Below are positions 22,911 through 30,358 of a DNA stretch of 64,000 nucleotides, one piece after another (positions within the stretch are counted from its first letter, which is position 1; the number at the start of each line of letters is the position of its first letter). A program made the position numbers and the translations under genes. Origin of the DNA: Paractinoplanes toevensis (GTDB lineage Bacteria > Actinomycetota > Actinomycetes > Mycobacteriales > Micromonosporaceae); NCBI RefSeq assembly GCF_018332695.1, contig NZ_BOQN01000049.1:62001-126000 (forward strand). The letters run 5' to 3'. Below the pieces are notes generated by a model. That model made no database searches. It was not told where the DNA came from and was given only the letters and a program-made list of their open reading frames with translations.

Positions 22911-24100
22911 ATCTGGCGGTCCCGGCCGGCGTAGACGCCGGCGATCAGCTGCGGGACCATCAGGAAGATCATCAGGGCCAGGGGTACCCGCCAGCCACCG
23001 GTGTGGTCGTGCAGCAGGCCGATCAGGATCGGGCCGGGGATGGCCAGCAGGTACCCCACGCTCTGGGCGAACGCGGACAGCTTCACCACCGTCGCCGGTG
23101 AGCTGCCGCGCAGCCCGATCATGGTCAGGACCAGCGGGAACGCGGTGTTGACGATGCCCAGCAGCACCACCCACAGCCAGGGCGCGGCGGCCGGGTCCCA
23201 CCACAGGCCGGCGTAACCGGCGATGCCGAAGAGCGCCAGGGTCGCGGCGATCGCGCTCTGACTGCGCACCCGGCCGGCCACCGCGGACAGCACCAGGCCC
23301 AGCGGCACGCCGAGCAGGGACGTGGTGGCGAACAGCAGGCCGGCCTCATCGGCCGAGAGACCGGCGTCGCGGTAGATCTGCGGGAGCCAGCCGATGATCA
23401 CGTACGCCGAGGTGGACTGCATCCCGAAGTAGACGGCCAGGGCCCAGGCGACCGGGTGCCGGCTCACCCGTACGGCCGCCTCGGCCTTGGTCGGCGGAAC
23501 GCCGGTTGCCCTTTCCCGCACCAGCGGGAGCCAGGCCGGCAGCGCGACCACCGCCAGCAGTGCCCAGCAGGCCAGACCCAGCTGCCAGCTGCCGCCGAAG
23601 GCGTGCGTGAGCGGAACCGTCGTGGCGGCCGCGAGGGTGGCGCCGAGGTTGAGCGCGACCGTGTAGAGGCCGGTCATCGTGCCGACCTGGGTCGGGAACC
23701 ACTGCTTGACGATCATCGGCAGGAGCACGTTGACGACCGCGATGCCGGCCAGCGACACCAGGCTGAGCAGCAGGAACAGGGCGACGCCGGGCGCGTAGGG
23801 GCGCAGTGCGAGGCCGATCGCGAGCACGGCCAGGCCGACGATGATGACGCGATTGGCGCCGAAGCGCCGGGCCAGGCGGGGCGCGGCCAGGCCGACCGTG
23901 GCGAAGCAGAAGACGGGTACGGACGTGAGCAGCCCGGCGACCGTCGAGCTCATGCCGAGACCTTCGCGGATCTCGTGCAGCACCGGGCCGACGCTGGTCA
24001 CCGCGAGCCGCAGGTTGACCGCCGCGAGCAGGAGCGCGGTCACCGCGATCAGCCGTTGGCGGGGCGCGGAAACGGTCAGCTGCTGATCGGCGGTCACCAC
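22907..24100 (-). CDS. MFS transporter, CynX/NimT-like
   Basis: A 397-residue protein with 12 predicted membrane segments. The start LLLAAVNLRLAVTSVGPVLH matches the cyanate/2-nitroimidazole transporter (CynX, NimT) branch of the MFS, and a central loop RERATGVPPTKAEAAVRVSR separates the halves. It lies 51 nt downstream of the siderophore-interacting-protein gene on the same strand and may share its iron-controlled promoter; siderophore export would then be a fair guess. Start is one of two adjacent GTG codons (24100 or 24097); no clear ribosome site is seen. Confidence 0.85.
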   Translation of the reverse strand: MVTADQQLTVSAPRQRLIAVTALLLAAVNLRLAVTSVGPVLHEIREGLGMSSTVAGLLTSVPVFCFATVGLAAPRLARRFGANRVIIVGLAVLAIGLALRPYAPGVALFLLLSLVSLAGIAVVNVLLPMIVKQWFPTQVGTMTGLYTVALNLGATLAAATTVPLTHAFGGSWQLGLACWALLAVVALPAWLPLVRERATGVPPTKAEAAVRVSRHPVAWALAVYFGMQSTSAYVIIGWLPQIYRDAGLSADEAGLLFATTSLLGVPLGLVLSAVAGRVRSQSAIAATLALFGIAGYAGLWWDPAAAPWLWVVLLGIVNTAFPLVLTMIGLRGSSPATVVKLSAFAQSVGYLLAIPGPILIGLLHDHTGGWRVPLALMIFLMVPQLIAGVYAGRDRQI

Positions 24101-24151
24101 TTACACATCATCGGTGTTACCCGGCCGGAACGCGCGGCCGAGTGCCCGCGA

Positions 24152-24973
24152 TCACGCCTCCTGCTCGCGCTCCACCTGCTGGTTCCACTCCCGCTTGGTG
24201 CCCTGCCAGCCGTCCTCGTTCATGCCGCGGCGCCAGTAGCCGGAGATCGACAGCTGGTCGAGCGGGATGGCGCACTCCTTGCGCAGGAAGGCCCGCGCGT
24301 CCTTCACGAAGTTGGCCTCGCCGTGCACGAACGCGTGCACCTTTCCGGGCGGGAACTCGGCCGCGCGGACGGTCTCGGCCAGCAGCTCGCCGACCGGGCG
24401 CGCGCCGCGGTGCAGCCAGACGACGTCGACGTCGGTCTCGATCTTCTGTTCCTCGTCGGGGCCTTCGATCTCGACATATGCCCGGACGGTCGCGCCCGGC
24501 GGCATCCGCTCGAGGGCCGCCGAGATCGCCGGCAGGGCGCTCTCGTCGCCGGCCAGCAGGTGCCAGTCGGCATCGGGGCTCGGGGCGTAGCCGCCGCCGG
24601 GGCCCATGAACAGGAACCGGTCACCCGGCTTGGCGCCGGCCGCCCACGGGCCGGCGATGCCCTCGTCGCCGTGCACCACGAAGTCGATCCACATCTCCGG
24701 GATCTCGGGCAGCCAGCGGCGGATCGTGTAGGTCCGGGTCACCGGCCACGCCTCGCGCGGCATCGTCTCGCGGACCACGCCGGCGTCGAACGGCTCCGGG
24801 TAGTCGAAACCGGGCGGCAGGAACAACGCTTTCACGTAGTGATCGGTGCAGGAGCCCGCCTCGATCGCGCGCAGCCCCTCGCCGCCGACGACCACCCGGA
24901 CCATGTGCGGGGTGAGCTGCTCCACGCGGGTGACGACCGCCTGATGGGCGGGTCGCGCCGGCCTGTTCGGCAT
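24152..24973 (-). CDS. Siderophore-interacting protein (FAD ferric-siderophore reductase)
   Basis: A 273-residue protein of the SIP/ViuB family. Visible: VTRTYTIRRW (FAD-binding R-x-Y-T-x-R), IDFVVHGDEGIAGPWAAGAK, FLFMGPGGGYAPSPDADWHL, AGDESALPAISAALERMP (NAD(P)H domain) and the C-terminal SGYWRRGMNEDGW. It reduces ferric siderophore in the cytosol to free iron. ATG at 24973 has GAGGAA about 7 nt upstream. An iron box lies 25 nt further up, so repression by an IdeR/DmdR protein when iron is plentiful is likely. Confidence 0.94.
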   Translation of the reverse strand: MPNRPARPAHQAVVTRVEQLTPHMVRVVVGGEGLRAIEAGSCTDHYVKALFLPPGFDYPEPFDAGVVRETMPREAWPVTRTYTIRRWLPEIPEMWIDFVVHGDEGIAGPWAAGAKPGDRFLFMGPGGGYAPSPDADWHLLAGDESALPAISAALERMPPGATVRAYVEIEGPDEEQKIETDVDVVWLHRGARPVGELLAETVRAAEFPPGKVHAFVHGEANFVKDARAFLRKECAIPLDQLSISGYWRRGMNEDGWQGTKREWNQQVEREQEA

Positions 24974-24997
24974 GCTTTTCCTCTTCCGCTCGTATTC

Positions 24998-25016
24998 GCT
25001 GGTAAGGCTACCCTCA
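24998..25016. promoter_or_regulatory. IdeR/DmdR-type iron box
   Basis: GCTGGTAAGGCTACCCTCA matches the 19-bp actinobacterial iron-box consensus TTAGGTTAGGCTAACCTAA at 13 positions, including the GGCT core. It sits directly upstream of the siderophore-interacting protein gene, the expected place. Confidence 0.75.
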
Positions 25017-25044
25017 CTCCTTCCGATCTCGCACACACGGCAAA

Positions 25045-25072
25045 GCGGCCCGGTCGGTTTCGACCGGGCCGC
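25045..25072 (-). terminator. Terminator of the LAXTG-protein gene
   Basis: GCGGCCCGGTCG and CGACCGGGCCGC form a perfect 12-bp stem with a 4-nt loop just after the stop of the surface-protein gene. On the minus strand it is followed by TTTG. Confidence 0.8.
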
Positions 25073-25085
25073 TCTCGTGGATCCG

Positions 25086-26504
25086 TTACTGCCAGGTGGT
25101 ACCCGGGCGGCGGCGCCGGGTCAGCGCCATCACCGAGAGACCGATCAGCATCAGGACGACCGCGCCGCCCAGGAAGGCGACGGTGTTGCTGCCGGTCAGG
25201 GCCAGCACGCCGCTCTTCTGCTCCTGCGTGGTCTTCGCGGCGACCTGGTCGATCGTCGGCGGCTCCTCGCCCGAGTTCAGCTGGCCGTCGTCGTTCGAGT
25301 AGGTGTAGTCGCCGGCCGCGGCCGCCTCGGTGCTCTTGCTCGCCTTCGGCTTCGCCGGGGCGGTCGCCGTCGGCTCCGCCTCCGTCTCCTCCGCCGAGTC
25401 GCTCTCGCTCTCGGTGGCGTCGCTCTCGCTGCTTTCCGTCGTACGGGTGGAAGCCGGCTTGACGGTCTTCGTCTCGGTCGGCTTGGTCTTCGGCGTGCTC
25501 GCCGGCTTGACCGTGGTGGTGGTCGGGTTCGGCGTGAAGTCGTCCTTCACCGTCGCCTTGGTGGTGCTCCCGTTCGTGGGGGCCTTGGTCGTGGGCGCGG
25601 TGGTCGGGGACACCGTGGTGTTGGTGTTGTTCCCGCCGTTGTTGTTGCCGCCCTGCTGACCGCCGTTGTTGCCACCGTTGTTCTGGCCGCCGCCGTTGTT
25701 GCCGCCGCCGTTGTTGTTCCCGCCCTGCTGGCCGCCGTTGTTTCCGCCCTGCTGGCCGCCGTTGTTGCCGCCCTGCTGGCCGCCGCCGTTCGCGGTGACC
25801 CGGATGCGGACGGCGTCGATGGCCGGGGTCTCGTTGGCGCGCTCCATCATCGGCACGCGGTGCGAACCGTCACCGGCCCACGACGCGCACTGCGCGGTGC
25901 CCTCCTGCGGCAGGCCCGGCACCTGGATGGTCACCGTGTCGGGGGCCTTGCCGCCCTTCTTGTCCTCGGTGGCCACGAAGAACGCGGGCACCGGCGACGG
26001 GTCCGGGGCTTCCCGGGTGGAGGTGAGCATGCGGCACGCGGTGTGGAAGTGGCCGCGCTCGATGCCGTTCTGCAGGACCGAGCTCTCCACGTAGTAACCG
26101 CCCGCGCCGGCCGCGAGGAAGCGGTCGCGGATCAGGTTGCGAGTGCTGACCTTGAGCGTGAAGGGCGTGTTGACGTTGACCGTCCGCGGCGACTCGGTGA
26201 TCAGCAGCGACGAGTTGTTGGCCGCCGAGCTGACCTCACCGAACTCGGTGGAGACGCAGCGGTCGCCCTTCTGGAAGCCGTCGTGCGGCGTGAGCTTGGA
26301 GTCCTTGCAGGTGTCGGTGAGGATCACCTGGCCGTTGACCACCTTGCCGGCGCCGCTGCCCTCGGGCACGTCGTTCTCGGCGGCACTGGAGAGTGTGGTG
26401 AACGCGACGACCGCGCCCAGTGCGGCGACCACCGCGCCGACCGCGAGGAGCCGCCGGTTGGCGCCGGTTGGCGCGGCAGCACGGCGATAAGCCGACCTAC
26501 GCAT
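25086..26504 (-). CDS. Cell-wall-anchored surface protein with LAXTG sortase signal
   Basis: A 472-residue exported protein. A hydrophobic N-terminal segment (about 18-40, LLAVGAVVAALGAVVAFTTL) precedes a ~215-residue folded domain with four or more cysteines that I do not recognise. Next is a Gly/Gln/Asn repeat (GGQQGGNN units), then a Thr/Pro/Lys/Ser/Glu stalk. The C-terminus is a sorting signal: LALTG, a hydrophobic helix and RRRRPG. LAXTG is the motif used by class E sortases of actinomycetes (LPXTG elsewhere). ATG at 26504 is preceded by AAAGAGG. The protein should be covalently fixed to peptidoglycan. Confidence 0.85.
   Translation of the reverse strand: MRRSAYRRAAAPTGANRRLLAVGAVVAALGAVVAFTTLSSAAENDVPEGSGAGKVVNGQVILTDTCKDSKLTPHDGFQKGDRCVSTEFGEVSSAANNSSLLITESPRTVNVNTPFTLKVSTRNLIRDRFLAAGAGGYYVESSVLQNGIERGHFHTACRMLTSTREAPDPSPVPAFFVATEDKKGGKAPDTVTIQVPGLPQEGTAQCASWAGDGSHRVPMMERANETPAIDAVRIRVTANGGGQQGGNNGGQQGGNNGGQQGGNNNGGGNNGGGQNNGGNNGGQQGGNNNGGNNTNTTVSPTTAPTTKAPTNGSTTKATVKDDFTPNPTTTTVKPASTPKTKPTETKTVKPASTRTTESSESDATESESDSAEETEAEPTATAPAKPKASKSTEAAAAGDYTYSNDDGQLNSGEEPPTIDQVAAKTTQEQKSGVLALTGSNTVAFLGGAVVLMLIGLSVMALTRRRRPGTTWQ
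25627..25792 (-). repeat. Tandem coding repeat for GGQQGGNN units
   Basis: The segment is built of near-identical 15-24 bp units such as ccgccctgctggccgccg plus ttgttgcc. They encode GGQQGGNN/GGGNNGGGQNN repeats in the surface protein. Copy number is likely variable between strains. Confidence 0.85.
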
Positions 26505-26822
26505 GCGCGTTACCTCTTTTTCGAAGAATCTGCCCGGTTCCCTGACAACCGGCTCCCAGACGGTAAGAGGCATCCCGCGAAATAGCAATTAAGGAAGCGA
26601 ATTTGATGGATTCTTGGCCCAATCTTAAAGAAAAGATATGGGAGGGGATTCGAACCCCGAGCATCCTCCGAACGGACGATGCTCGGAGTTCAACAAGATC
26701 ACGATGAATTTCTCTGACCTGCGGAGATAGAAGTTGATCTCCGTGGGGTGCTCGCGGGGTGGCGCCGCCCCAGAAATGTAAACCATCCGCGACCCGGTGA
26801 AGCTGGGAAGTAGCTATGAGTG
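26505..26822. other. 318-bp intergenic region with hairpins and a tRNA T-arm-like sequence
   Basis: No gene is evident. On the minus strand GGGGTTCGAATCCCC (26644-26658) is a textbook tRNA T-arm. Immediately 5' of it (minus sense) is a 9-bp stem, plus-strand CCGAGCATC/GATGCTCGG at 26657-26665 and 26678-26686, overlapping the T-arm by two bases. A second stem, CGGAGAT/ATCTCCG, lies at 26722-26728 and 26737-26743. I could not build a full cloverleaf: no matching acceptor strand, D-arm or anticodon arm. This could be a tRNA remnant, an old integration scar or a small structured RNA. The promoter of the surface-protein gene must also lie here. Confidence 0.5.
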
Positions 26823-27587
26823 TTAATTGCCGGGCCATTTTCCGCGGGCGATATAAGTGTCCCGCAGGGCTGGCAGGTCGTCGGTCATGATGCCGTCGAC
26901 GCCCAGATCGAGGAGGCGGTCGATCTCGGCCGGGGAGTCGACCGTCCACACGTGCACCTGCAACCCGGAGCGATGACAGCAGCGGACGAACCGGCGGTCC
27001 ACCACCGGGAAACGGCCGTGGCTGACCGGCACCTGGGCCGCGACCACCGAGGCCGGCGTGCGCATCCGGCCGCCGTACAGCGAGACCAGCCGGAGGCGGG
27101 CCACCCCGCGCATGCCCAGCGATGTGGCCACGTCCGGCCCGGCCAGGCGGCGCAACGTGGCGAGGCGGGCGTCGCTGAACGAGGCCAGCAGGACCCGCGA
27201 CGACGCGCCGGCCCGGCGGATCGTCTCCACCGTAGGCGTGGCGCCGGTGTCGGCCTTGACGTCGATGTTGAAGCGGACCTCCGGCCAGGCCGCCAGGATC
27301 TCGTCGAGGCGCGGGATCGCGGCGGCGCCGGCCACCCGGATCGTGGCGAGGTCGGCCCAGCGCAGGTCACCGATGCGACCGGTGTGCTCGGTGAGCCGGG
27401 TCAGGGTGCGATCGTGGAAGATCACCGGCACGCCGTCCGCGGTGGCGTGGACGTCGGTCTCGACGTACCGGTAGCCGAGCTGCACGGCCCGCTCGAATGC
27501 CTCCGCCGTGTTCTCGTCGCCGGTCGCGGCGCCACCCCGGTGCGCGAACGCCAGCGGGGCCGGTCCGTCCAGGTACGGATGCACCAC
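26823..27587 (-). CDS. Glycerophosphodiester phosphodiesterase
   Basis: A 254-residue TIM-barrel enzyme. It has AHRGGAATGDENTAEAF (catalytic His and Glu), YVETDVHATADGVPVIFHD (metal-binding Glu/Asp and second His), FNIDVKAD and VHVWTVDSP. It hydrolyses glycerophosphodiesters to glycerol-3-phosphate and an alcohol, serving phospholipid turnover. No signal peptide, so probably cytosolic. Two adjacent GTG codons (27587 and 27584) can start it. It is divergent from the betaine operon; a glycerophosphocholine substrate would deliver choline to that operon, an attractive but unproved link. Confidence 0.92.
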   Translation of the reverse strand: MVHPYLDGPAPLAFAHRGGAATGDENTAEAFERAVQLGYRYVETDVHATADGVPVIFHDRTLTRLTEHTGRIGDLRWADLATIRVAGAAAIPRLDEILAAWPEVRFNIDVKADTGATPTVETIRRAGASSRVLLASFSDARLATLRRLAGPDVATSLGMRGVARLRLVSLYGGRMRTPASVVAAQVPVSHGRFPVVDRRFVRCCHRSGLQVHVWTVDSPAEIDRLLDLGVDGIMTDDLPALRDTYIARGKWPGN

Positions 27588-27684
27588 CGGATTCTACGAT
27601 CGCGATCTTGAAAAGACGCGTTTGTTGCACAGAGGTAAAAGTCCGTCGATCTCATTGACCATCTTCCGGGCGCCTGACAATCCT

Positions 27685-29220
27685 GTGATCACGGCGCGGG
27701 GAAGGTGGCTCAAGCTGGACACGAGCGAGTTCGACGTGGTCATCGTCGGGGGCGGAACGGCCGGTTCGGTCGTGGCCTCCCGGGTGTCGGCCGACCCGGC
27801 AGTGCGGGTGTGCCTCATCGAGGGCGGCCCTTCCGACGTGGGTGACCAGCGGGTCCTGCAGTTACGGAACTGGCTGAACCTGCTGGAGACCGAGTTCGAC
27901 TACGACTATCCGATCGTCGAGCAGCCGCGCGGAAACTCGCACCTGCGGCACTCGCGGGCGAAGGTGCTCGGCGGCTGTTCCTCACACAACACGATGATCA
28001 GCTTCCTGCCCCCGCCCGGTGACTTCGCCGACTGGGTGGCGGCCGGCGCGACCGGCTGGTCCTACGACGAGATGCTGCCGTACTGGAAACGCCTCGCCGT
28101 CAACATCACCCCGGTGGCCCCGGCCGACCGCAACCCGATCACCGCCGACTTCGTGGCCGCCTGCCACACCGCGCTGGGCGTGCCGGTAGTCGACGACTTC
28201 AACGCGGCGCCGTTCGCCGACGGCACCGGCTTCTTCCCGGTCGGCTACCACCCGGAGACCGGCGTCCGCTCCTCCGCCTCGGTGTCCTACCTGCACCCGC
28301 ACCTCGACCGCCCCAACCTCACGATCATGACCGACACCTGGGCGTTCCATCTCGACCCGGAGGCCGGCGTCACGGTCCGGCAGGGCGACCAGATCAAAAT
28401 CATCAAGGCCACCCACGAGTACGTCCTGAGCGCCGGCGCCATCGACACCCCTCGCCTGCTGCTGTTGTCGGGCATCGGGCCGGCCGCCGACCTGGAACGC
28501 CTCGGCATCGCGGTGCGGGCCGACCTGCCCGGCGTCGGCGAGAACCTGCTCGACCACCCGGAGTCGCTGATCCTGTGGGAGGCGAGCCGGCCCATCCCGC
28601 CGATGTCGGCGATGGACTCCGACGCCGGCCTGTTCGTGCGGCGCGACCCCGCCGCCGAACGCCCCGACCTGATGTTCCACCTTTACCAGATCCCGTTCAC
28701 GGTCAACACCGAACGGCTCGGCTACGACGTGCCCGAGCACGGCTTCGGGATGACCCCGAACGTGCCCCGCCCGCACAGCGTGGGCCGGCTGACCCTGGCC
28801 GCCGCCGACCCGGCGACCAAGCCGCTGCTGGACTTCCGCTACTTCACCGACCCCGACGGATACGACGAGCGGACCATCGTGGACGGCCTGCGGCTGGCCC
28901 GTGAGGTCGCCGCCACCGAACCGTTCGCCTCCTGGATCGCCCGGGAGATCGCCCCCGGCCCGGCGATCCGCACCGACGAGGAACTCTCCGCCTACGGCCG
29001 GGCCGTGCACCACACGGTCTTCCACCCGGCCGGCACCTGCCGGATGGGCGCCGAGTCGGACGAACTGGCCGTGGTCGACCCGTCGCTGCGGTTGCGCGGG
29101 TTCCCCAACGTCCGCATCGCCGACGCGTCGGTCTTCCCGACGATGCTCACGGTCAATCCGATGGTGGCGGTCTTCCTGGTCGGGGAGCGGGCCGCCGACC
29201 TGATAAGTGCCGATCTCTAG
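27685..29220 (+). CDS. GMC-family FAD oxidoreductase (choline-dehydrogenase-like)
   Basis: About 511 residues. FAD-binding VVIVGGGTAGSVVASRV and IEGGPSD; GMC signatures VLGGCSSHNTMISF and VLSAGAIDTPRLLLLSGIGP; C-terminal HTVFHPAGTCRMG with the catalytic His and VRIADASVFPTMLTVNPMVA. GMC enzymes oxidise alcohols; as first gene of a betaine operon, choline to betaine aldehyde (or betaine) is plausible, though the C-terminal motif differs from classic BetA. The start is uncertain: GTG 27685 lacks a ribosome site, while a CTG at 27715 has GGGAAGG well spaced. The ABC ATPase follows after 15 nt. Confidence 0.85.
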   Translation: MITARGRWLKLDTSEFDVVIVGGGTAGSVVASRVSADPAVRVCLIEGGPSDVGDQRVLQLRNWLNLLETEFDYDYPIVEQPRGNSHLRHSRAKVLGGCSSHNTMISFLPPPGDFADWVAAGATGWSYDEMLPYWKRLAVNITPVAPADRNPITADFVAACHTALGVPVVDDFNAAPFADGTGFFPVGYHPETGVRSSASVSYLHPHLDRPNLTIMTDTWAFHLDPEAGVTVRQGDQIKIIKATHEYVLSAGAIDTPRLLLLSGIGPAADLERLGIAVRADLPGVGENLLDHPESLILWEASRPIPPMSAMDSDAGLFVRRDPAAERPDLMFHLYQIPFTVNTERLGYDVPEHGFGMTPNVPRPHSVGRLTLAAADPATKPLLDFRYFTDPDGYDERTIVDGLRLAREVAATEPFASWIAREIAPGPAIRTDEELSAYGRAVHHTVFHPAGTCRMGAESDELAVVDPSLRLRGFPNVRIADASVFPTMLTVNPMVAVFLVGERAADLISADL

Positions 29221-29235
29221 TTCCGGGGAGGGCCC

Positions 29236-30270
29236 GTGACGTCCACGATCACCGTCGAGCATCTGTGGAAAGTCTTCGGCCCCAAGCCGGAGCGGGTGGT
29301 CGGCACCGAGCTGGCCGATCTGCCGCGCGCCGAGCTGCGCGCCCGCACGGGTTGCCTGGCCGCGGTGCGGGACGTCAGCTTCGCGGTCGAGGCCGGCGAG
29401 GTCTTCGTGGTGATGGGCCTGTCCGGCAGCGGCAAGTCGACGCTGGTCCGCTGCCTCACCCGCCTGATCGAACCGACCAGCGGCGAGATCAGCATCGACG
29501 GCGAGGCGGTCCGGGCGATGAACGCCCGCCGGCTGCGCGACCTGCGCCGGCACCGGGTGGCGATGGTCTTCCAGCACTTCGGCCTGCTGCCGCACCGCTC
29601 GGTGCTGGACAACGTCGCCTACGGCCTGGAGATCCAGGGCCTGGGGCGGGCGGAACGACACCGCCGGGCCGGCGAGATGCTCACCCTGGTCGGCCTGGAC
29701 GGCCACGAGAACCAGTACCCCGAGCAGCTCTCCGGCGGTATGCAGCAGCGGGTGGGCCTGGCCCGCGCGCTCGCCATCGACCCGGCGGTGCTGCTGTTCG
29801 ACGAGCCGTTCAGCGCGCTGGACCCGCTGATCCGCCGCGACATGCAGACCGAGGTGCGCCGCCTGCACGCCGAGGTGGGCAAGACGCTGGTCTTCATCAC
29901 CCACGACCTGGCCGAGGCCCTGACTCTGGGCGACCGGATAGCGGTCCTGCGCGACGGCGACGTGGTCCAGATCGGAACCCCGGAGGACCTGGTAGGCGCC
30001 CCCGCCGACGACTATGTGGCCGACTTCGTCCGCGACGTGCCCCGCTCCGACGTGTTGACCCTGCGCTGGATCATGCGAGACCCGCTCGACGGCGAGACCT
30101 GCGAGGACCAGCCGCTGCCGGCCACCACGGTGATCCGCGACGCGGTCCCCCGAATCCTGCGCGCGAAGCTCCCGGTCCAGGTGGTCGACGGCGACCGCCC
30201 GGTAGGCGTAGTCGACGCCGACCGCCTGCTCCCCGCCTTGATCAGCCACCACCGCCAGGTCCCGGCATGA
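29236..30270 (+). CDS. opuAA: Glycine betaine/proline ABC transporter ATP-binding protein
   Basis: A 344-residue ProV/OpuAA-type ATPase. It has the long N-terminal extension typical of the subfamily ([16 protein letters not shown]), Walker [11 protein letters not shown]-loop [10 protein letters not shown], signature [15 protein letters not shown] and Walker [15 protein letters not shown], then ITHDLAEAL. The ~70 C-terminal residues form a reduced CBS-like regulatory region ([20 protein letters not shown]). It drives uptake of quaternary amines through the fused permease downstream. GTG start behind GGGGAGGG. Confidence 0.93.
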   Translation: MTSTITVEHLWKVFGPKPERVVGTELADLPRAELRARTGCLAAVRDVSFAVEAGEVFVVMGLSGSGKSTLVRCLTRLIEPTSGEISIDGEAVRAMNARRLRDLRRHRVAMVFQHFGLLPHRSVLDNVAYGLEIQGLGRAERHRRAGEMLTLVGLDGHENQYPEQLSGGMQQRVGLARALAIDPAVLLFDEPFSALDPLIRRDMQTEVRRLHAEVGKTLVFITHDLAEALTLGDRIAVLRDGDVVQIGTPEDLVGAPADDYVADFVRDVPRSDVLTLRWIMRDPLDGETCEDQPLPATTVIRDAVPRILRAKLPVQVVDGDRPVGVVDADRLLPALISHHRQVPA

Positions 30271-30358
30271 CCTCCGCGCAGCGTCTGTCTCCCGCGCAGC
30301 GTTCGCCGGGAGAGAGGCGCGTGGTCGCGGCTGGTCCGGCCGGTTGGCGAGGTCGGCC

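Noticed and set aside
25627..25792. Regular short repeats considered as a CRISPR array
   Set aside because: They are contiguous coding repeats for Gly/Gln/Asn without unique spacers, and no cas genes exist in the window.
26636..26760. A complete tRNA gene on the minus strand
   Set aside because: Only the T-arm fits; no acceptor strand, D-arm or anticodon arm can be found within tRNA distance.
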